DNA of 64,000 nucleotides from Lepisosteus oculatus (Eukaryota; Chordata; Actinopteri; Semionotiformes; Lepisosteidae). Location of the stretch: NCBI RefSeq assembly GCF_040954835.1, contig NW_027168298.1:799001-863000 (forward strand). The letters run 5' to 3'. Under the pieces are notes generated by a model. That model was not told the origin of the DNA. It saw only the letters and a program-made list of their open reading frames with translations, and did not search any database. Numbering within the stretch: the stretch's first letter is position 1; each line of letters starts with the position of its first letter. Shown here piece after piece: positions 33,830 through 45,240 of the stretch. Made by a program: the position numbers and the translations under genes.

Positions 33830-36126
33830 GAGTCAAAGTAACGTCTAATCGGATTAGTTTCCTTAGAGCTGGTTCAGAGTTTGCTCAAGAGTTTACCTTT
33901 CACAGATGCGCAAAGAAGAATGTTGGGGGTGCACGCTTCAAGGCGCCTTACAGCTGTAGGGAGTGATTTCAGACGATTCGTGGCGTGTGCTCATTCCCAT
34001 ATACCGTACGCCCCGGGGTGCAGTGCTAGGATGACGTACAATACCGCTTGGGCACGTAACGGCGTTATATGCAAGTGCGGGACGTGAGGGTTTTGCGTTT
34101 GTTCGTTTTGTTTTGCTCTGCTTTGCTTTGTTTTGCTTTCCATCGCGTTGGTAAGAGCATAAATAAAAAGGCGATTCCTGTGTCGACCACTAATGTAAGA
34201 GCTATTTCAAGTGCGCCGTGGTGCGGCTTTTCAAATGCTTAACAGGATGATTTTGCATGCACGCGTGCTTTCATGCAGTCGTGTGTGCAACCATGTCTGC
34301 TTACGTGCAAACGGGCGTGGTTTCATGTATGCAAAAAACTTTCCTGGGCTCTTCTGAAGCACATAAAACTATTTGGAGATATACATTTGTCTTATTTTCC
34401 TCTTAGGCTCTAGAATTGATAACTTTTTTTTCATTTTTGGCATTTTTCATCATTTTCCAGAAAGTGGTTGCAAGCCCAATATCATGCGAAGAAACTTCAG
34501 GATTCGGGGATCAGTCAATGGATTTTCTTCAAAGTTGGATTTTTGCACTCTGTGGACCAAGAGATGTTGTTCTATAATGTTTTTTTTTTTTTTCAAATTT
34601 AAAAATATCATTTTTTCATGGAGCTTTGAATGGGATGGATTCACCCTCCTTTAGCCAGGACAGAGCTCCAGGAGCCTGGGTAGGATTCTAGCTTTCTCCC
34701 CTTGCAGGCACCTGGCACAGAAGACATCATTTTTTTCCTTAAAATCTTTTTTTTTGTGTTCCTTGTTGCTCCAAACTTAATTTTAATCACTTTTAATTAG
34801 AGATTTTATTAAAAATAGTGCAATAAATGACTAATTTCACAAAAATTAATGTAATATAAAACGGATGTTTTCAACTTTATTGTAGTGTTTTAGAAACTAA
34901 TATGTCTTCAAAAATGGTTGTTTTTCACTCCTATGAATGAAAACTGTTGTTATATGATGTTTTTTGTTTCAAATTTTAAATGATCATTTTTTCATGGAGC
35001 TTTGAAGGGGATGGATTCACCCTCCTTTAGCCAGGACAGAGCTCCAGGAGCCTGGGTAGGATTCTAGCTTTCTCCCCTTGCAGGCACCTGGCACAGAAGA
35101 CATCATTTTTTTCCTTAAAATCTTTTTTTTTGTGTTCCTTGTTGCTCCAAACTTAATTCTATTCACTTTTAATTAGAGATTATATTAAAAATAGTGCAAT
35201 AAATGACTAATTTCACTAAAAATACTAAAAGTAATATAAAACTGATGTTTTTAACTTTATTGTAGTGTTTTAGAAACTAAAATGTCTTCAAAAATGGTTA
35301 TTTTTCACTCCTAGGAATGAAAGCTGTTGTTATATGATGTTTATTTTCAAATTTTGAAAAAGCAAAGAATTCTAGCTTTCTCCCCTTGCAGGCATCGGAC
35401 ACAGAGAACCTCATGGTTTTCCTAAAATCATTTGTTATGTTCCCTGGTGTTCCAAACTTAGTTTTAATCAAGTTTAATTTGTTATGTTACAAACAGGGTA
35501 ATAAAGTCTTAATTGGACTATAACTAATGTCATATTGTCTGCTACAAAACTGATATTTTCAGCTCTATTGTAGAGATTCTAGAATCAACTAATAAAGAAT
35601 TGAAATAAAAAAAGGGCATAAGAAGACATTACCAACAACGACCACATGATGGAGATATTGTCTAGACATTACCAACAACGACCACAAGATGGAGATATTG
35701 TCTAGACATTACCAACAACGACCACAAGATGGAGATATTTTCCAAAGAGGCAAGAGGGGCAAAGCTGCGATAAGGTAAAATCATTTTTTGAAAGAGATTG
35801 TTGTCAGAATGCACATCCGTATCCCAAACAGAATCTCTAGTAAAATATGCTCATTTGTGAAATAGGCAAATGAGTGTCAGCTACAATATGATTGCTACAT
35901 ATCTGCATTTGTTGGTATTTAAGGAGTAAGAGTGCAGGTTTTAACCTGCGATCCAGTGTGTTGAAGAATTTCACAACACTACCTCTAGCACATATGGAAA
36001 TAAATCCTCATAATGATTATTGCCCTGGGCATGTACCAAAAAATCAGTGAGCATATATATATATATCACTGGGTTGAAGCTAGAAACACAGAATAACTGC
36101 AAACACATCCTAAATACAGTGTTCCA
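33830..36126. repeat. Right arm of the inner inverted repeat, with local tandem duplication
   Basis: Reverse complement of 29700-31860. Extra length comes from a repeated segment of about 430 bp (CCTTTAGCCAGGACAGAGCT at 34651 and 35026) and from a third copy of the 40-bp minisatellite unit. No gene seen. Confidence 0.8.
35622..35745. repeat. 40-bp minisatellite, three units
   Basis: Three units of GACATTACCAACAACGACCA plus ..AGATGGAGATATTGTCTA. The mirrored arm at 30610-30690 holds two units. Confidence 0.88.
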
Positions 36127-36758
36127 GCACCTTTGACCTCATCCAGAACGTATCATTTCTTGAAAGGGATTGCTGTCCGAATGCACATCTGAATCCCAAA
36201 CAGAATCTCTAGTAAAATACGATCATTTGTGAAACAGGCAAATGACTGTCTCAGGGGCCCATTTCTCATTGTCAGACACATGTATGCAATGCTTTCACTG
36301 TGCATTGAGCAATAGGGATCAAAAACACCGCAGGTAAGGTTAGAAGTCATGTTCTATGATCATTTCTTTCAGCATTAGGGACTAAATATACTAAACGTAT
36401 GATGCTAAAATGTTATTTTTACATATATTAATGTAATGAATGATTGCTTATGCTTTATAAACAAATCTAATTATAATAAAAGCTTAAGTTTTGTATTTAT
36501 CTTGTACCATAGAACATGATTTTCTTTGTATTTCAAGCCCACAAAGTGTCCAAATGATGCACCTTTGACCTCATCCAGAACGTATCATTTCTTGAAAGGG
36601 ATTGCTGTCCGAATGCACATCTGAATCCCAAACAGAATCTCTAGTAAAATACGATCATTTGTGAAACAGGCAAATGACTGTCTCAGGGGCCCATTTCTCA
36701 TTGTCAGACACATGTATGCAATGCTTTCACTGTGCATTGAGCAATAGGGATCAAAAAC
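36127..36758. repeat. Direct duplication of a unit-B segment
   Basis: 36127-36330 and 36560-36758 are about 200-bp near-identical direct copies (CACCTTTGACCTCATCCAGA onwards), separated by a reversed unit A. The second copy abuts Ser-GCT. Confidence 0.85.
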
Positions 36759-36769
36759 AGAATGGAAAC

Positions 36770-36851
36770 AGACGAGGATGGGATTTGAACCCATGCGTGC
36801 AAAGCACAATAGATTAGCAATCCATCACCTTAACCACTCGGCCACCTCGTC
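36770..36851 (-). tRNA. tRNA-Ser (GCT)
   Basis: 82 bp with variable arm, start GACGAGGTGGCCGAGTGG, anticodon loop TTGCTAA, and a perfect acceptor stem. T loop TTCAAAT keeps the B box (GGTTCAAATCC). Best Ser-GCT gene here. Confidence 0.9.
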
Positions 36852-37229
36852 GACAAAACTGGGCTGTCCCAACTGGGTTGGCGCGCTCCAGATGATCTTT
36901 TTCTTTTTTTTCCCTCGTACTCGAGGGTCATTTTCCTGTTCCACATGCGATTTCAATATTTTCCTTGGGAGATGTCAAGCCAGCAAGCCACTGCTGTGGT
37001 TCAGTGGCCAGCGTGGAGTTCAGTGGCCCTGTTGTACACAGAAAGCACATTGAGCTCCTTGGACATGAAAAGTTCCAGATAAAAGCCATTTGTCATCCTT
37101 TCTCTTGGTGTCGATGTTGCTATTGTATGTAAAGGTGGCAACTTGCTCAGCGAGCAGGCGGAGCACACACCGAATGCAGATGTGTCTGAGTGGTGTGTCC
37201 AAGTGGCTGCAAAAGGACAGCACTCCCGG

Positions 37230-37303
37230 GGCGCTGTGGCTTAGTTGGTTAAAGCGCCTGTCTAGTAAACAGGAGGCCCTGGGTCTGAATCCCAGTGGAT
37301 AAC
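37230..37303 (+). pseudogene. tRNA-Thr (AGT), acceptor 3' strand lost
   Basis: GGCGCTGTGGCTTAGTTGG with anticodon loop CTAGTAA. The T loop is altered (GGGTCTGAATCCC) and the 3' strand reads TGGATAACC instead of CGGTGCCT, so the acceptor stem cannot form. Confidence 0.75.
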
Positions 37304-37670
37304 CGCCTACGGCTAGACTTAATTAAATGCAAGTATTCATTTCCTGTCTTTAACACGACTTGTTTTTCTTAAAATGGATGCAACTTGCAAAACATGAAAT
37401 ACAAACCTTGCTAATCAGCGCTAGCAGCTGGCAAAAAAAAAGAAGTCAGCAATGTTTTTTTTCTTTAACCTTAACCCTGCTAATGGAGAAGAGTTAAACG
37501 ACCGAGTCTATGCAGCTTAAACGGTGCGCACGTCGGGATCTTAGCTGAAAGGGTGGTAAATCACGCTCACCCCAGTCCTTAATCTTTTAAAGAGGATACA
37601 AAATTGAACCTAGTCGCCACATCACATACATCCTGTTCAATGATAAAAAGGTAACATCTATCCTCGCTCC
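37304..37670. repeat. Thr-block flank, no gene seen
   Basis: Near-identical to 20118-20470; it leads straight into the gene leader as at 20480. Confidence 0.6.
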
Positions 37671-37679
37671 AGAGTAAAT

Positions 37680-38225
37680 CTCACGTTGAGGGCATATTTT
37701 TTTTCACTTTACCGTGAATCGGGCTCGGCTGCACAGAGGAGAGAGCAGAGCAATGAGGTCACGGGGACAGGGGAGTCACACGCTGGCTGTTTGAACACGC
37801 GGAAGATCACTGAGGGATCCACAGTATATGGACCCTCCGTGCGCAATCAGTCCGCACTCCGGACTCTGAATCCTGCCATCCGAGTTAAGATCTCGGCAGA
37901 ACCTGAAGCGCAGTTCCTTCTTAAAACGTAATCTGGTGAGCATTTCTAGAATCGTACTTGTATAGATGCAGCCTTTAATGTGTTGCTAGGTTAAAATTGA
38001 TGACTTCTTGTATTTCAGTAGGCAACTGCCCTCTTGATTTCAGATTGAATTTCTTTATTACAGGGGCGCTTTTATGATGACAGAGTCATGTTCAGGTACT
38101 TTGCTTGATGGAGGAAGCTCATTTCGGACTCTGTGATCTGCTCACCTGGAAAGGTCTGCTGTACTACTACAAGAGAGAAGTAGAGTCTGGAAGAAGGGAC
38201 AATTTTATGATGCTTTGGAAGGTAG
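37680..38225 (+). pseudogene. Third copy of the broken gene, leader exons only
   Basis: Leader region and leader exon (about 38064-38221) with an intact donor GAAG-GTAGTT. No coding exon follows; after about 38260 the Arg block begins. The intact donor here shows that ATAATG at 1654 is a decayed donor. Confidence 0.6.
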
Positions 38226-38425
38226 TTTTTTTTTTCTTTGAAATCGAAATGAATCAGAATATCAGAGCAAAAGACAAACTCTTGGTTTGGTTTAAAGAGA
38301 TATGGTTTTAAAACAGACAAAATGTAGAAAACAGGTGTTTCTCACTTCTGGAAAAGAATGGACCGGGGTATTTTACTAGTTGCAGTGCTGAGCTCACCGG
38401 CTTGCAGTCCTGCAGTGTTGCACCA

Positions 38426-38498
38426 GGGTCAGTGGTGCAATGGATAACACGTTTGACTACGGATCAGGAGATTGTAGGTTCGACTTCCGCCTGGCTCG
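38426..38498 (+). tRNA. tRNA-Arg (ACG)
   Basis: 73 bp, GGGTCAGTGGTGCAATGG, anticodon loop CTACGGA, end CTGGCTCG. The T stem has one A-C mismatch. Otherwise foldable, with A and B boxes present. Confidence 0.82.
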
Positions 38499-39452
38499 GG
38501 TCGTTTTTAAACGCATCAGGCTACTCCCTAAGTAGCCTGTGCTACTTACTGTATTGTAATCGTACCCAGTAAGAGATTTCCTTCATGTAAATGAACTGCA
38601 CTTGACAGCTTTAGAAAAACACCTGGGCTCAGTACGGTGCTGAGAGCTAATCGTTGCTGTTGTTCTAATTAGCACGCACTGCATCGGCTATGAACCCGAA
38701 CTTTTCAATTATTCCGATCAGTAAGTCAACACGTAGTCCACATGAAAGGTAGAAATATTCTCTTGTCTGTCTCTTGTTTGTATAGAACTGAATGTCCCTG
38801 ACAATGTACTGTTAGTTTTAATTGAAGAACGGCATTTGTGTTCAAATATACCAGACAAGTTTATGTAACTGCTCATGCGACACTCAGTTGTAATTAGTCA
38901 AGAAATAAAGTCGAACAACAGCTGCGGGTTTGATTCTGAACGTATGAGATTGCAGCGTCTTTTACTTCCATTGACAAATGATAGAGATTCGAAGAGAGAT
39001 CCTTCAGACCAGCAAGCAAACCCACGGCTATTTCGGTTTTCTATCTAGGCAACGTTGGTGTCTGCAATAGCATACATGAAAGCGTGATGCAATTTCTGTG
39101 GCTACATTTGTTGCACGTCATGCACAGTAAGAGTGTTTCTAACACCAAATAAAAAGTCAACAATTAGCGATCACGCCTTCTCAGTTAACCCACTGAAACC
39201 CTTGCTGTTAACAGTTCTTTAATGCGTGCTTTACGAGCACCTACATATCGTGTCGGTTCTTTCAGCTTTATTCATTAGGTTTTCAAAGGCATAAGTAGAG
39301 CACCAGAGGTGCGAACGCAGAATGTATGGTAATCTGAAGAACTGCTTTCCATGGCAGCGGGTCCAAGCGATTTAACGTTTTTATAGTACCGGGAAAGGAG
39401 AAGCGGCACTTTGCCTTTGCCGCGCAGGCACAAGGCGACGTGCGGCAGACGC
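38499..39452. repeat. Arg-block and Ser-block flanks, no gene seen
   Basis: 38499-39150 is a diverged version of 46190-47050 (shared CTGAATGTCCCTGACAAT). 39260-39452 is a Ser flank related to 57103-57240 in reverse. Confidence 0.55.
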
Positions 39453-39534
39453 AGGAGTCGGCAAGTTCTGAACCTGCGCGGGGAGTCCCTAACGCATTTC
39501 GAATCCATCGCCTTAACCACTCGGCCATGACAAA
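39453..39534 (-). pseudogene. tRNA-Ser (CGA), degenerate
   Basis: Body of tRNA-Ser with anticodon loop TTCGAAA. The acceptor strands have several mismatches, one anticodon-stem pair is lost and the T loop is TTCAGAA. Not expected to be functional. Confidence 0.8.
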
Positions 39535-40948
39535 AGCGAGCTCGCTGCCGCCGCATTCCTCCTATAATCTAACACGGAGTGCGAGGTGGCTGCGGAAACC
39601 TTTTTAAAGTCGCTCTCCGTTAAAAAAAAAAAACCTTTCACAAGATTCGTGCCGGCAGACAGACACGCCTCAGAGGGTTTAAGGCTGGCTTCACGTTCAA
39701 ATGATAAAGTCCCCCAGTCCGGATGTCAAAATGCAACTTTGGCAGACAGAAAAAACAGCAACAAACCACAAATGTGGAAAAGGATTTTACAAGCTGCACC
39801 ACACTGCACTTTCAAAAGCATTTACATTCGTGTTAGACGCAGGAATTGCCTTTGATTTGCGCGCTTACGAACGCCATGGAAAACGAAACAAAACCAAAGC
39901 CCTCAGCTCCTGCACTTGATTATAATGCCGTTACGTGTCGAAGCAGGAATTTACGTCATCCTACCACTGCAACACGGGGAATAGAGGGAAATGAGCACAA
40001 TCTACGAATTGTCTCTAAACAGTCCCTACAGTTGTAAGACGCCTGGAAGCGTGCACCCCCATCATTAATCTTTGCGCATCTGTGCAAGGTAAACTCTGGA
40101 GCAGTCTCTGAAACGGCTCAAAGGAAACACGTGATTGATTCCATGTGCATCTGGGGTTCATTTCTTATTTACATTTAATTCAAGGGAAAGGCTTGGGTCA
40201 GTTTCAGACGGCCTCCAACAGCGAGATTCAAGCGCCCCACCTTCAGCCCAATCTGCGCCGCCAGAACGCCAACGGCTCCTCTGGTCTCTGGGGTGCGGTT
40301 GTGACCCTGTAACCTAAAGTGTTGGTGGCAGACAAATGGAGACTAACAGGTGATGTCCTAGGACATGACTACATTGTGACACTCGGTGGGGATGGTGACC
40401 ATTGCTTGGAAAAGAGTGCGAGGCCCCTTTAGAAAAACATTTTGTTAACAGGCATTCTGCCTCAGCCTAAACACCTATAGCTTGCAAAGCGCATGCTATT
40501 AGACAGGCACCTCTGCAAGACCTTAAGAGTCTCTTAAACTAGTGATAGTAAGGTGTTCCCAATGGGCGATGTTTGGCTTTCAAATCATCTGTCTGTGGAA
40601 GCGCCGAGATGCAGCTGTTTAAGGCTTAGAAGCAGCTGACTGTTTCACTAGCTAGCTGATTACTGTCAGTCAGGGAGCTCAGAGGTGAAAAGCCTGTCTG
40701 AGAGACAATTCGCCGTTGTTCAGTTCAATATGTTCCGTACCAGCTCGGCGCACCTGAGATCATCTTGGTAGCCGTGTAGCTCAGATGAGTGAGAGCGTGT
40801 CTGTGTGTACCACCGTGATTGGATGCCGGTCCTTCTCAGGTCACAGTAAACCTTCTGCTGCCTAACTTTCCTAATTTTGGGGATCCCTTTGTAAAAGCAA
40901 AGGAAAAAAAAACTGGCTCTTCATCAGCATGATCGACCCACCCAGTGT
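39535..40948. other. Ser flank and unassigned sequence, no gene seen
   Basis: 39540-40130 is a diverged Ser flank (compare 56460-57000 in reverse). 40130-40948 has no recognised gene. An A-box-like GTAGCTCAGATGAGTGAGAG at about 40782 has no tRNA fold behind it. Confidence 0.5.
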
Positions 40949-41021
40949 GCCCCTGTGGCTTAATGGATAAGGCACTGGCTTCCTAAGCCAGGGTTTGTGG
41001 GTTTGAGTCCCATCTGGGGTG
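40949..41021 (+). tRNA. tRNA-Arg (CCT)
   Basis: 73 bp, GCCCCTGTGGCTTAATGG, anticodon stem-loop CTGGC-TTCCTAA-GCCAG, T arm GTGGGTTTGAGTCCCAT. All stems pair; the B box has TTTGA for TTCGA. The only Arg-CCT gene here, and it is not part of the duplicated blocks. Confidence 0.88.
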
Positions 41022-41115
41022 CTTCTGTCCCATTTTGAGCGTACAAATGTCCTTGTGATTTGCAAAGCTGCAACCCCACCTTACTCAGTGAGCGTCTCTG
41101 CTTTTCTCTCACATA

Positions 41116-43140
41116 CAGTTGGGAGAAAAACTTTTGTAAACAGCCCTTCGGAATGATGTGGATTTCTGCATGAATGGCTCCTAACATGTGATCTTATCTT
41201 TATCTAAGTCATAATAATTAATAAAGAGAGTGTGATTTAACAAACAACACACGCCCAACATTTGACATTGCTGTTTCTTTATTGACCAAATGGTTTAAAA
41301 AATCAAGGTCATTGATGGAAAAAGTACGTGAACCCTTATATTAAGGAGCTAGTGGAACCTCCTTTATGACAAAAACCTCAACCCCCACTTTCTGTAGCGG
41401 CTGGTCAGACCTGAGCAGCGGTTAGGAGGTATTTTGGCCTATTCCTCTATGAAAAACTGTTTCAGTTCATGTATATTTTTGGGATGTCTTGCACTGAACG
41501 GCCTGCTTCAGATCACGCCACAGCACTTCAATGGGATTGGGGTCAGGACTCTTACTTGGCCATCCCAAAATACGGAATTTCTTTTGTTTCAGCCACTCTG
41601 TTGTTGATGTACTCCTTTGTTTTTGTCATGCTGCATGACCCAGCGTCTTTCGAGTTTTAGATCACAGGCAGACACCCTGACATTCTGCTGTAGATTTTCC
41701 TGATACATCTTGGAATTCATCGGTCCCTCGATGATTGCAAGCCGTACAGCCTCCGCCATCCTTCCCAGGTGGGATGAGGTTTTGGAGTTGGTATGCAGTG
41801 TTTTGTTATCTCCAAACATAACGCTGTGCACATTTACCAACAAGTTCAACTTTTGTCACGTCTGTCCACAGAACATTGTTCCAGGAGTTGCTGTGGAACA
41901 TCCATGTGGTCTTTAGCAAACTTGAGAGGGGCAGTGGTGGTTTTTTTGGGGGGGAGAGCAGTGGTTTCCTCCATGGTGACCTCGCATGATCACCACTCCT
42001 GTTCAGATTTCTTCTTATGGTGGACTCATGAACACAGACGTAAGACAAAGTCAACCACCTGTTCGCTAGATCCCATCCCCACTCAGCTAGTCAAAGATTC
42101 CCTCGAAGGACTGGCAGGACCTATAATTAGTATGATGAATGCATCGCTTGCGTCAGGCGTTGTACCTGATCAATTTAAGGTAGCGGTTGTTAGACCGCTC
42201 CTTAAGAAGTCAAATTTGGATCCACAAGTTCTTAACAACTACAGGCCTGTCTCAAAGGTCCCATTTCAATCTAAAAGTCTTGGGAGAATAGTTGTTGCCC
42301 AACGTCAATCGTATCTGGATTCAAATAATATACTTGAGAAATTTCAGTCTGGTTTCTGAAACTGCATTAACAAGAGTCGTAAATGATATTCTCTTAGCTA
42401 CTGATGCGGGGAATGCAACAGTGCTTGTGCTTCTAGATCTTAGAGCTGCCTTTGACATGGTTGACCTCTCTGTTTTGTTACACAGGCTTGAGTTTGAGGT
42501 TGGCTTATCTGGAACCGTCCTTCAGTGGTTTACTTCACATTTTACTCATCGTTTTCATTATGTTCAAATATCTAATAATTGTACTGCTTCATCAATGTCA
42601 CCAGTTCAATTTGGGGTACCAGAAGATCAGTGCTGGGACCAATATTGCTCTCTCTCTCAACATGCTGCTGCTAGGTAGGATAATATGAAAAAATAATATG
42701 AACTTTCATTCATATGCTGATGACACTCAAATAAACATTTTGTTTACACCAAACGACAACTCTTCTATTATCAGTTTAGTTAAATGCATTAAGGAAGGAA
42801 ATACTTGGATGTGTGAAAACTTTTTGTTACTCAACTCTGAGAAAAATGAGGATCTGTTGATCGGAGGCAACAATACTGATAGGACTACTATAACTTCAGC
42901 ACTTAACTCAGAGGATTTAAACATTTGCCTCAAAGAGACAGCACGTAACCTAGGCGGCATATTAAACACAAGGCTCTTAACAACTTGCATTGTTAAGTGC
43001 CTTGGGACAACCTTGTTGTGAAAGGCGCTATATAGAAATACATTGATTTGAATTGAATTCACAATGTAAAATGTTGTGTGTGTTGTTTGTTAAACAAGAC
43101 TGTCTTTATTTATCAAAAAATAAAAGGAATTTGCTAGGAA
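41116..43140 (-). mobile_element. Tc1-like DNA transposon, split by an L2 LINE
   Basis: Starts at TA-CAGTTGGGAGAAAAACT (41114). The transposase reads on the minus strand: VHESTIRRNLNRSG (HTH end), NNVLWTDVTKVEL (first Asp, second acidic residue of the motif replaced by Val) and ILGWPSKSPDPNPIEVLW (DDE/DD35E C-terminal motifs). The opposite end resurfaces at 43063-43140 as the inverted partner of about 41210-41290 (GTGTGTTGTTTGTTAAA). The transposase N terminus is missing around the L2 insertion, and frame breaks are present. Dead. Confidence 0.85.
42055..43062 (+). mobile_element. L2-type LINE, 5'-truncated, inserted in Tc1
   Basis: Reverse transcriptase pieces in order: DPIPTQLVKDSLEGL, VRPLLKKSNLDPQVLNNYRP, LLDLRAAFDMVD (motif A) and HSYADDTQI (motif C, catalytic YADD). 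The 3' end GAAAGGCGCTATATAGAAAT with TTGAATTGAATT is typical of L2. The frame is broken at least at about 42358 (TGA) and near 42677. About 1 kb remains. Confidence 0.88.
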
Positions 43141-44140
43141 TGCAAACGTTAGGTTGCGCTTCTTCATGCTGCATCGTCGGCATGAGTGGAGCTTTTTAAA
43201 CGTCTGTACTTACTGTGCCCCATAAGAAATCGTTTGTCCCCGTTCAAAAGAGATTGTGCGATGTCCTGCAGTGTTCGCAAAGCAAACCTTTGACAGTTTG
43301 AAAAGAGGAATTTATTCTGCTTCCTGTGCGTGCAGTAATTACAAAGTTGAACGTCTTTACACGATTTGCTGCAGTTTTCAGTGGGCGGGCTTTGTCAGAT
43401 GGCTTGGAAAAACGCACTGTGTTTCGGCTCGGGAAACATCATGAGAAGTGTCCTGCATGTTTTCTGTGTATAGCTGTCTTTTATCGCATACAGAATTCAT
43501 TCGAAATCATTGATTTCTCCAATTAACAAGGGTCCCTTAAAAGATTAGTCAAAGTAACGTCTAATCGGATTAGTTTCCTTAGAGCTGGTTCAGAGTTTGC
43601 TCAAGAGTTTACCTTTCACAGATGCGCAAAGAAGAATGTTGGGGGTGCATGCTTCAAGGTGCCTTATAGCTGTAGGGAGTGATTCGAGACGATTCGTGGC
43701 GTGTGCTCGTTCCCATATACCGTACGCCCCGGGGTGCAGTGCTAGGATGACGTACAATACCGCTTGGGCACGTAACGGCGTTATATGCAAGTGCGGGACG
43801 TGAGGGTTTTCGTTTGTTCATTTTGTTTTGCTCTGCTTTGCTTTGTTTCGTGGTCAAGAGGCGTAAGGTAAGTCGTAATCCAGGGAGAACACTGGTGGCA
43901 AACAGTCCGAGGTGAGAGGCGAGGTCCAAAGTCGAAAAGGCAGAAACGCCAGGTAGAGCTCTCAAGGAGTAGACTCAATACCAGCGGGAAGCAGGTAAAG
44001 ATGGTAAAAATAGCACTGCGTACCGCACGGTGGAGTGTGTGCAGGTGGGTTAACTTGTGCGGCGGCGTTTGTTAATAATCACCCGCTGCTGGTGCTGTTT
44101 AGATTGCTTAAGAGTTGGTCTTAACTGCCTGGCGGTCATG
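43141..44140. repeat. U4-block flank, Ser flank and unassigned sequence, no gene seen
   Basis: 43141-43540 repeats 405-791 without U4, joined at the Tc1 edge. 43540-43855 is a Ser flank without tRNA. 43856-44140 is unassigned. Confidence 0.6.
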
Positions 44141-44689
44141 ACAAGCTCCTCTTTAAGCTGTGGTTTAGTTTTGCATTCATGTGTTTCTAGAGCAGTTATT
44201 TATGGGGGTGGGTGGGTCTTTCACAGAGGCTCAGGACAAATCCCCCGCCTGAAAGTCTAATGTGTGCGTTCAGAGAGTCACAGGTCAAGAGCCAGGCAGG
44301 AGGACAATGGACAGAAGAGCCAACGAACTAAAAATAAAAGAACAGATATGAAAAAGCCACCATCTTTTTCTTTTTGACATTTTCCGACTTTCACGCAAGC
44401 CAGGACAAAGTTGCTTGTAGCTACTTGTGGATTCAAATACTCTATCGAGTGCTTTGATGAGTTTTTGCAATTTGATTGTCGTCCTGTCAGCCTGTTTCTG
44501 TTTTTTTTTTTCAATCTAGGGATGGAAAGTATGAGGGAAATGATGGAGCAATCAATAACCGCTCCGGAAAAATGGCAGAAAGAAATGGTCCGTCACTAAG
44601 GACATTTGTGAAGCAGAGGACTGACATCACCACAAAGGCGACACATTCTGCTGATGGTTTTGGTGAATAATGATTGAGGCTCGTTAAGA

Positions 44690-44815
44690 GAAAGGTAGCT
44701 GTGTCAGCATGCGTAGGCTGCAAAGGATCAAGCAAAGGTTTACTCCATGCTGAAAAGAGAAGAAAAGAAGCACAACGTTTCGACTGTGGAGCCTTCTGCG
44801 CCATCTTCTTTAGCG
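44690..44815 (-). repeat. Penelope-like or hammerhead-related dispersed repeat
   Basis: Minus strand: GGCTCCACAGTCGAAACGTT then a pyrimidine tract, CTTTTCAGCATGGA and GCCTACGCATGCTGACACAG. Related copies lie at 45690-45862, 46620-46690 and 49205-49330. The CGAAAC core resembles the 3' half of hammerhead motifs known from Penelope-like retroelements; the CTGATGA half is not intact. Assignment is tentative. Confidence 0.35.
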
Positions 44816-44849
44816 GTGATGATGTTTACATTGGAAAAACGGAGACATG

Positions 44850-44883
44850 CGTCCCTGGGTGGGCTTGAACCACCAACCTTTCA

Positions 44884-44917
<34 letters not shown>

Positions 44918-44923
44918 AGAGAC
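44850..44923 (-). tRNA. tRNA-Asn (GTT)
   Basis: 74 bp, GTCTCTGTGGCGCAATCGG, anticodon loop CTGTTAA, T arm TGGTGGTTCAAGCCCACC, end CAGGGACG. All stems pair apart from an anticodon-stem change (GTTAACTG for GTTAACCG). Its 3' end matches the primer-binding site of the LTR element. Confidence 0.9.
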
Positions 44924-45166
44924 TGACGGCTGCTTGTGCTCCCTACATTTGCAGGTTTATGGTCAAAGAAAATAATCACTTGCGCTTCTTGCAGCCGGCA
45001 ATCTTTTTCCACTGACAACCAAGAAATGGATTTCATCTTTCACAAGCTGTATGGATTTCTTCAAAAACAAGTTATTCCAGAAAGGAAATGAATTCTTGCA
45101 TTAAACTGAACCAAGCTGTACATGTTTGTCTGAAATGAGACATTCGGCACAACAAGACACGGAGAG

Positions 45167-45240
45167 AGGCACCGCTGGTATTCAGACCCAGGATCGCCTG
45201 CTTACCAGGCAGGCATTTTAAGCCACTAGGGAACAGCGCC
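45167..45240 (-). pseudogene. tRNA-Thr-like, anticodon GGT, D arm broken
   Basis: Acceptor GGCGCTG/CGGTGCC and anticodon stem CTGC/GCAG are good, with loop CTGGTAA giving GGT rather than AGT. The D arm TTCCCTAGTGGCTTAAAA has lost the A box and the T loop is altered. Not expected to be expressed. Confidence 0.7.

Larger units (their letters stand above)
44141..45060. repeat. Direct duplication, copy 1 (partner 48656-49574)
   Basis: About 0.92 kb, offset about 4,518 bp, nearly identical. It contains a tRNA-Asn gene and a Penelope-like 3' motif. The right edges differ: here the flank continues past CTGTATGGATTTC, while the partner runs into the LINE. Confidence 0.9.

Noticed and set aside
30581-36126. 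Possible CRISPR-like array from short repeats
   Set aside because: The 40-bp units are adjacent with no spacers, and the window is eukaryotic.
40773-40845. A-box-like sequence suggesting a tRNA
   Set aside because: No acceptor pairing, anticodon arm or B box could be found.
41793-42359. 188-codon frame
   Set aside because: A chance fusion of antisense Tc1 sequence with L2 reverse transcriptase.
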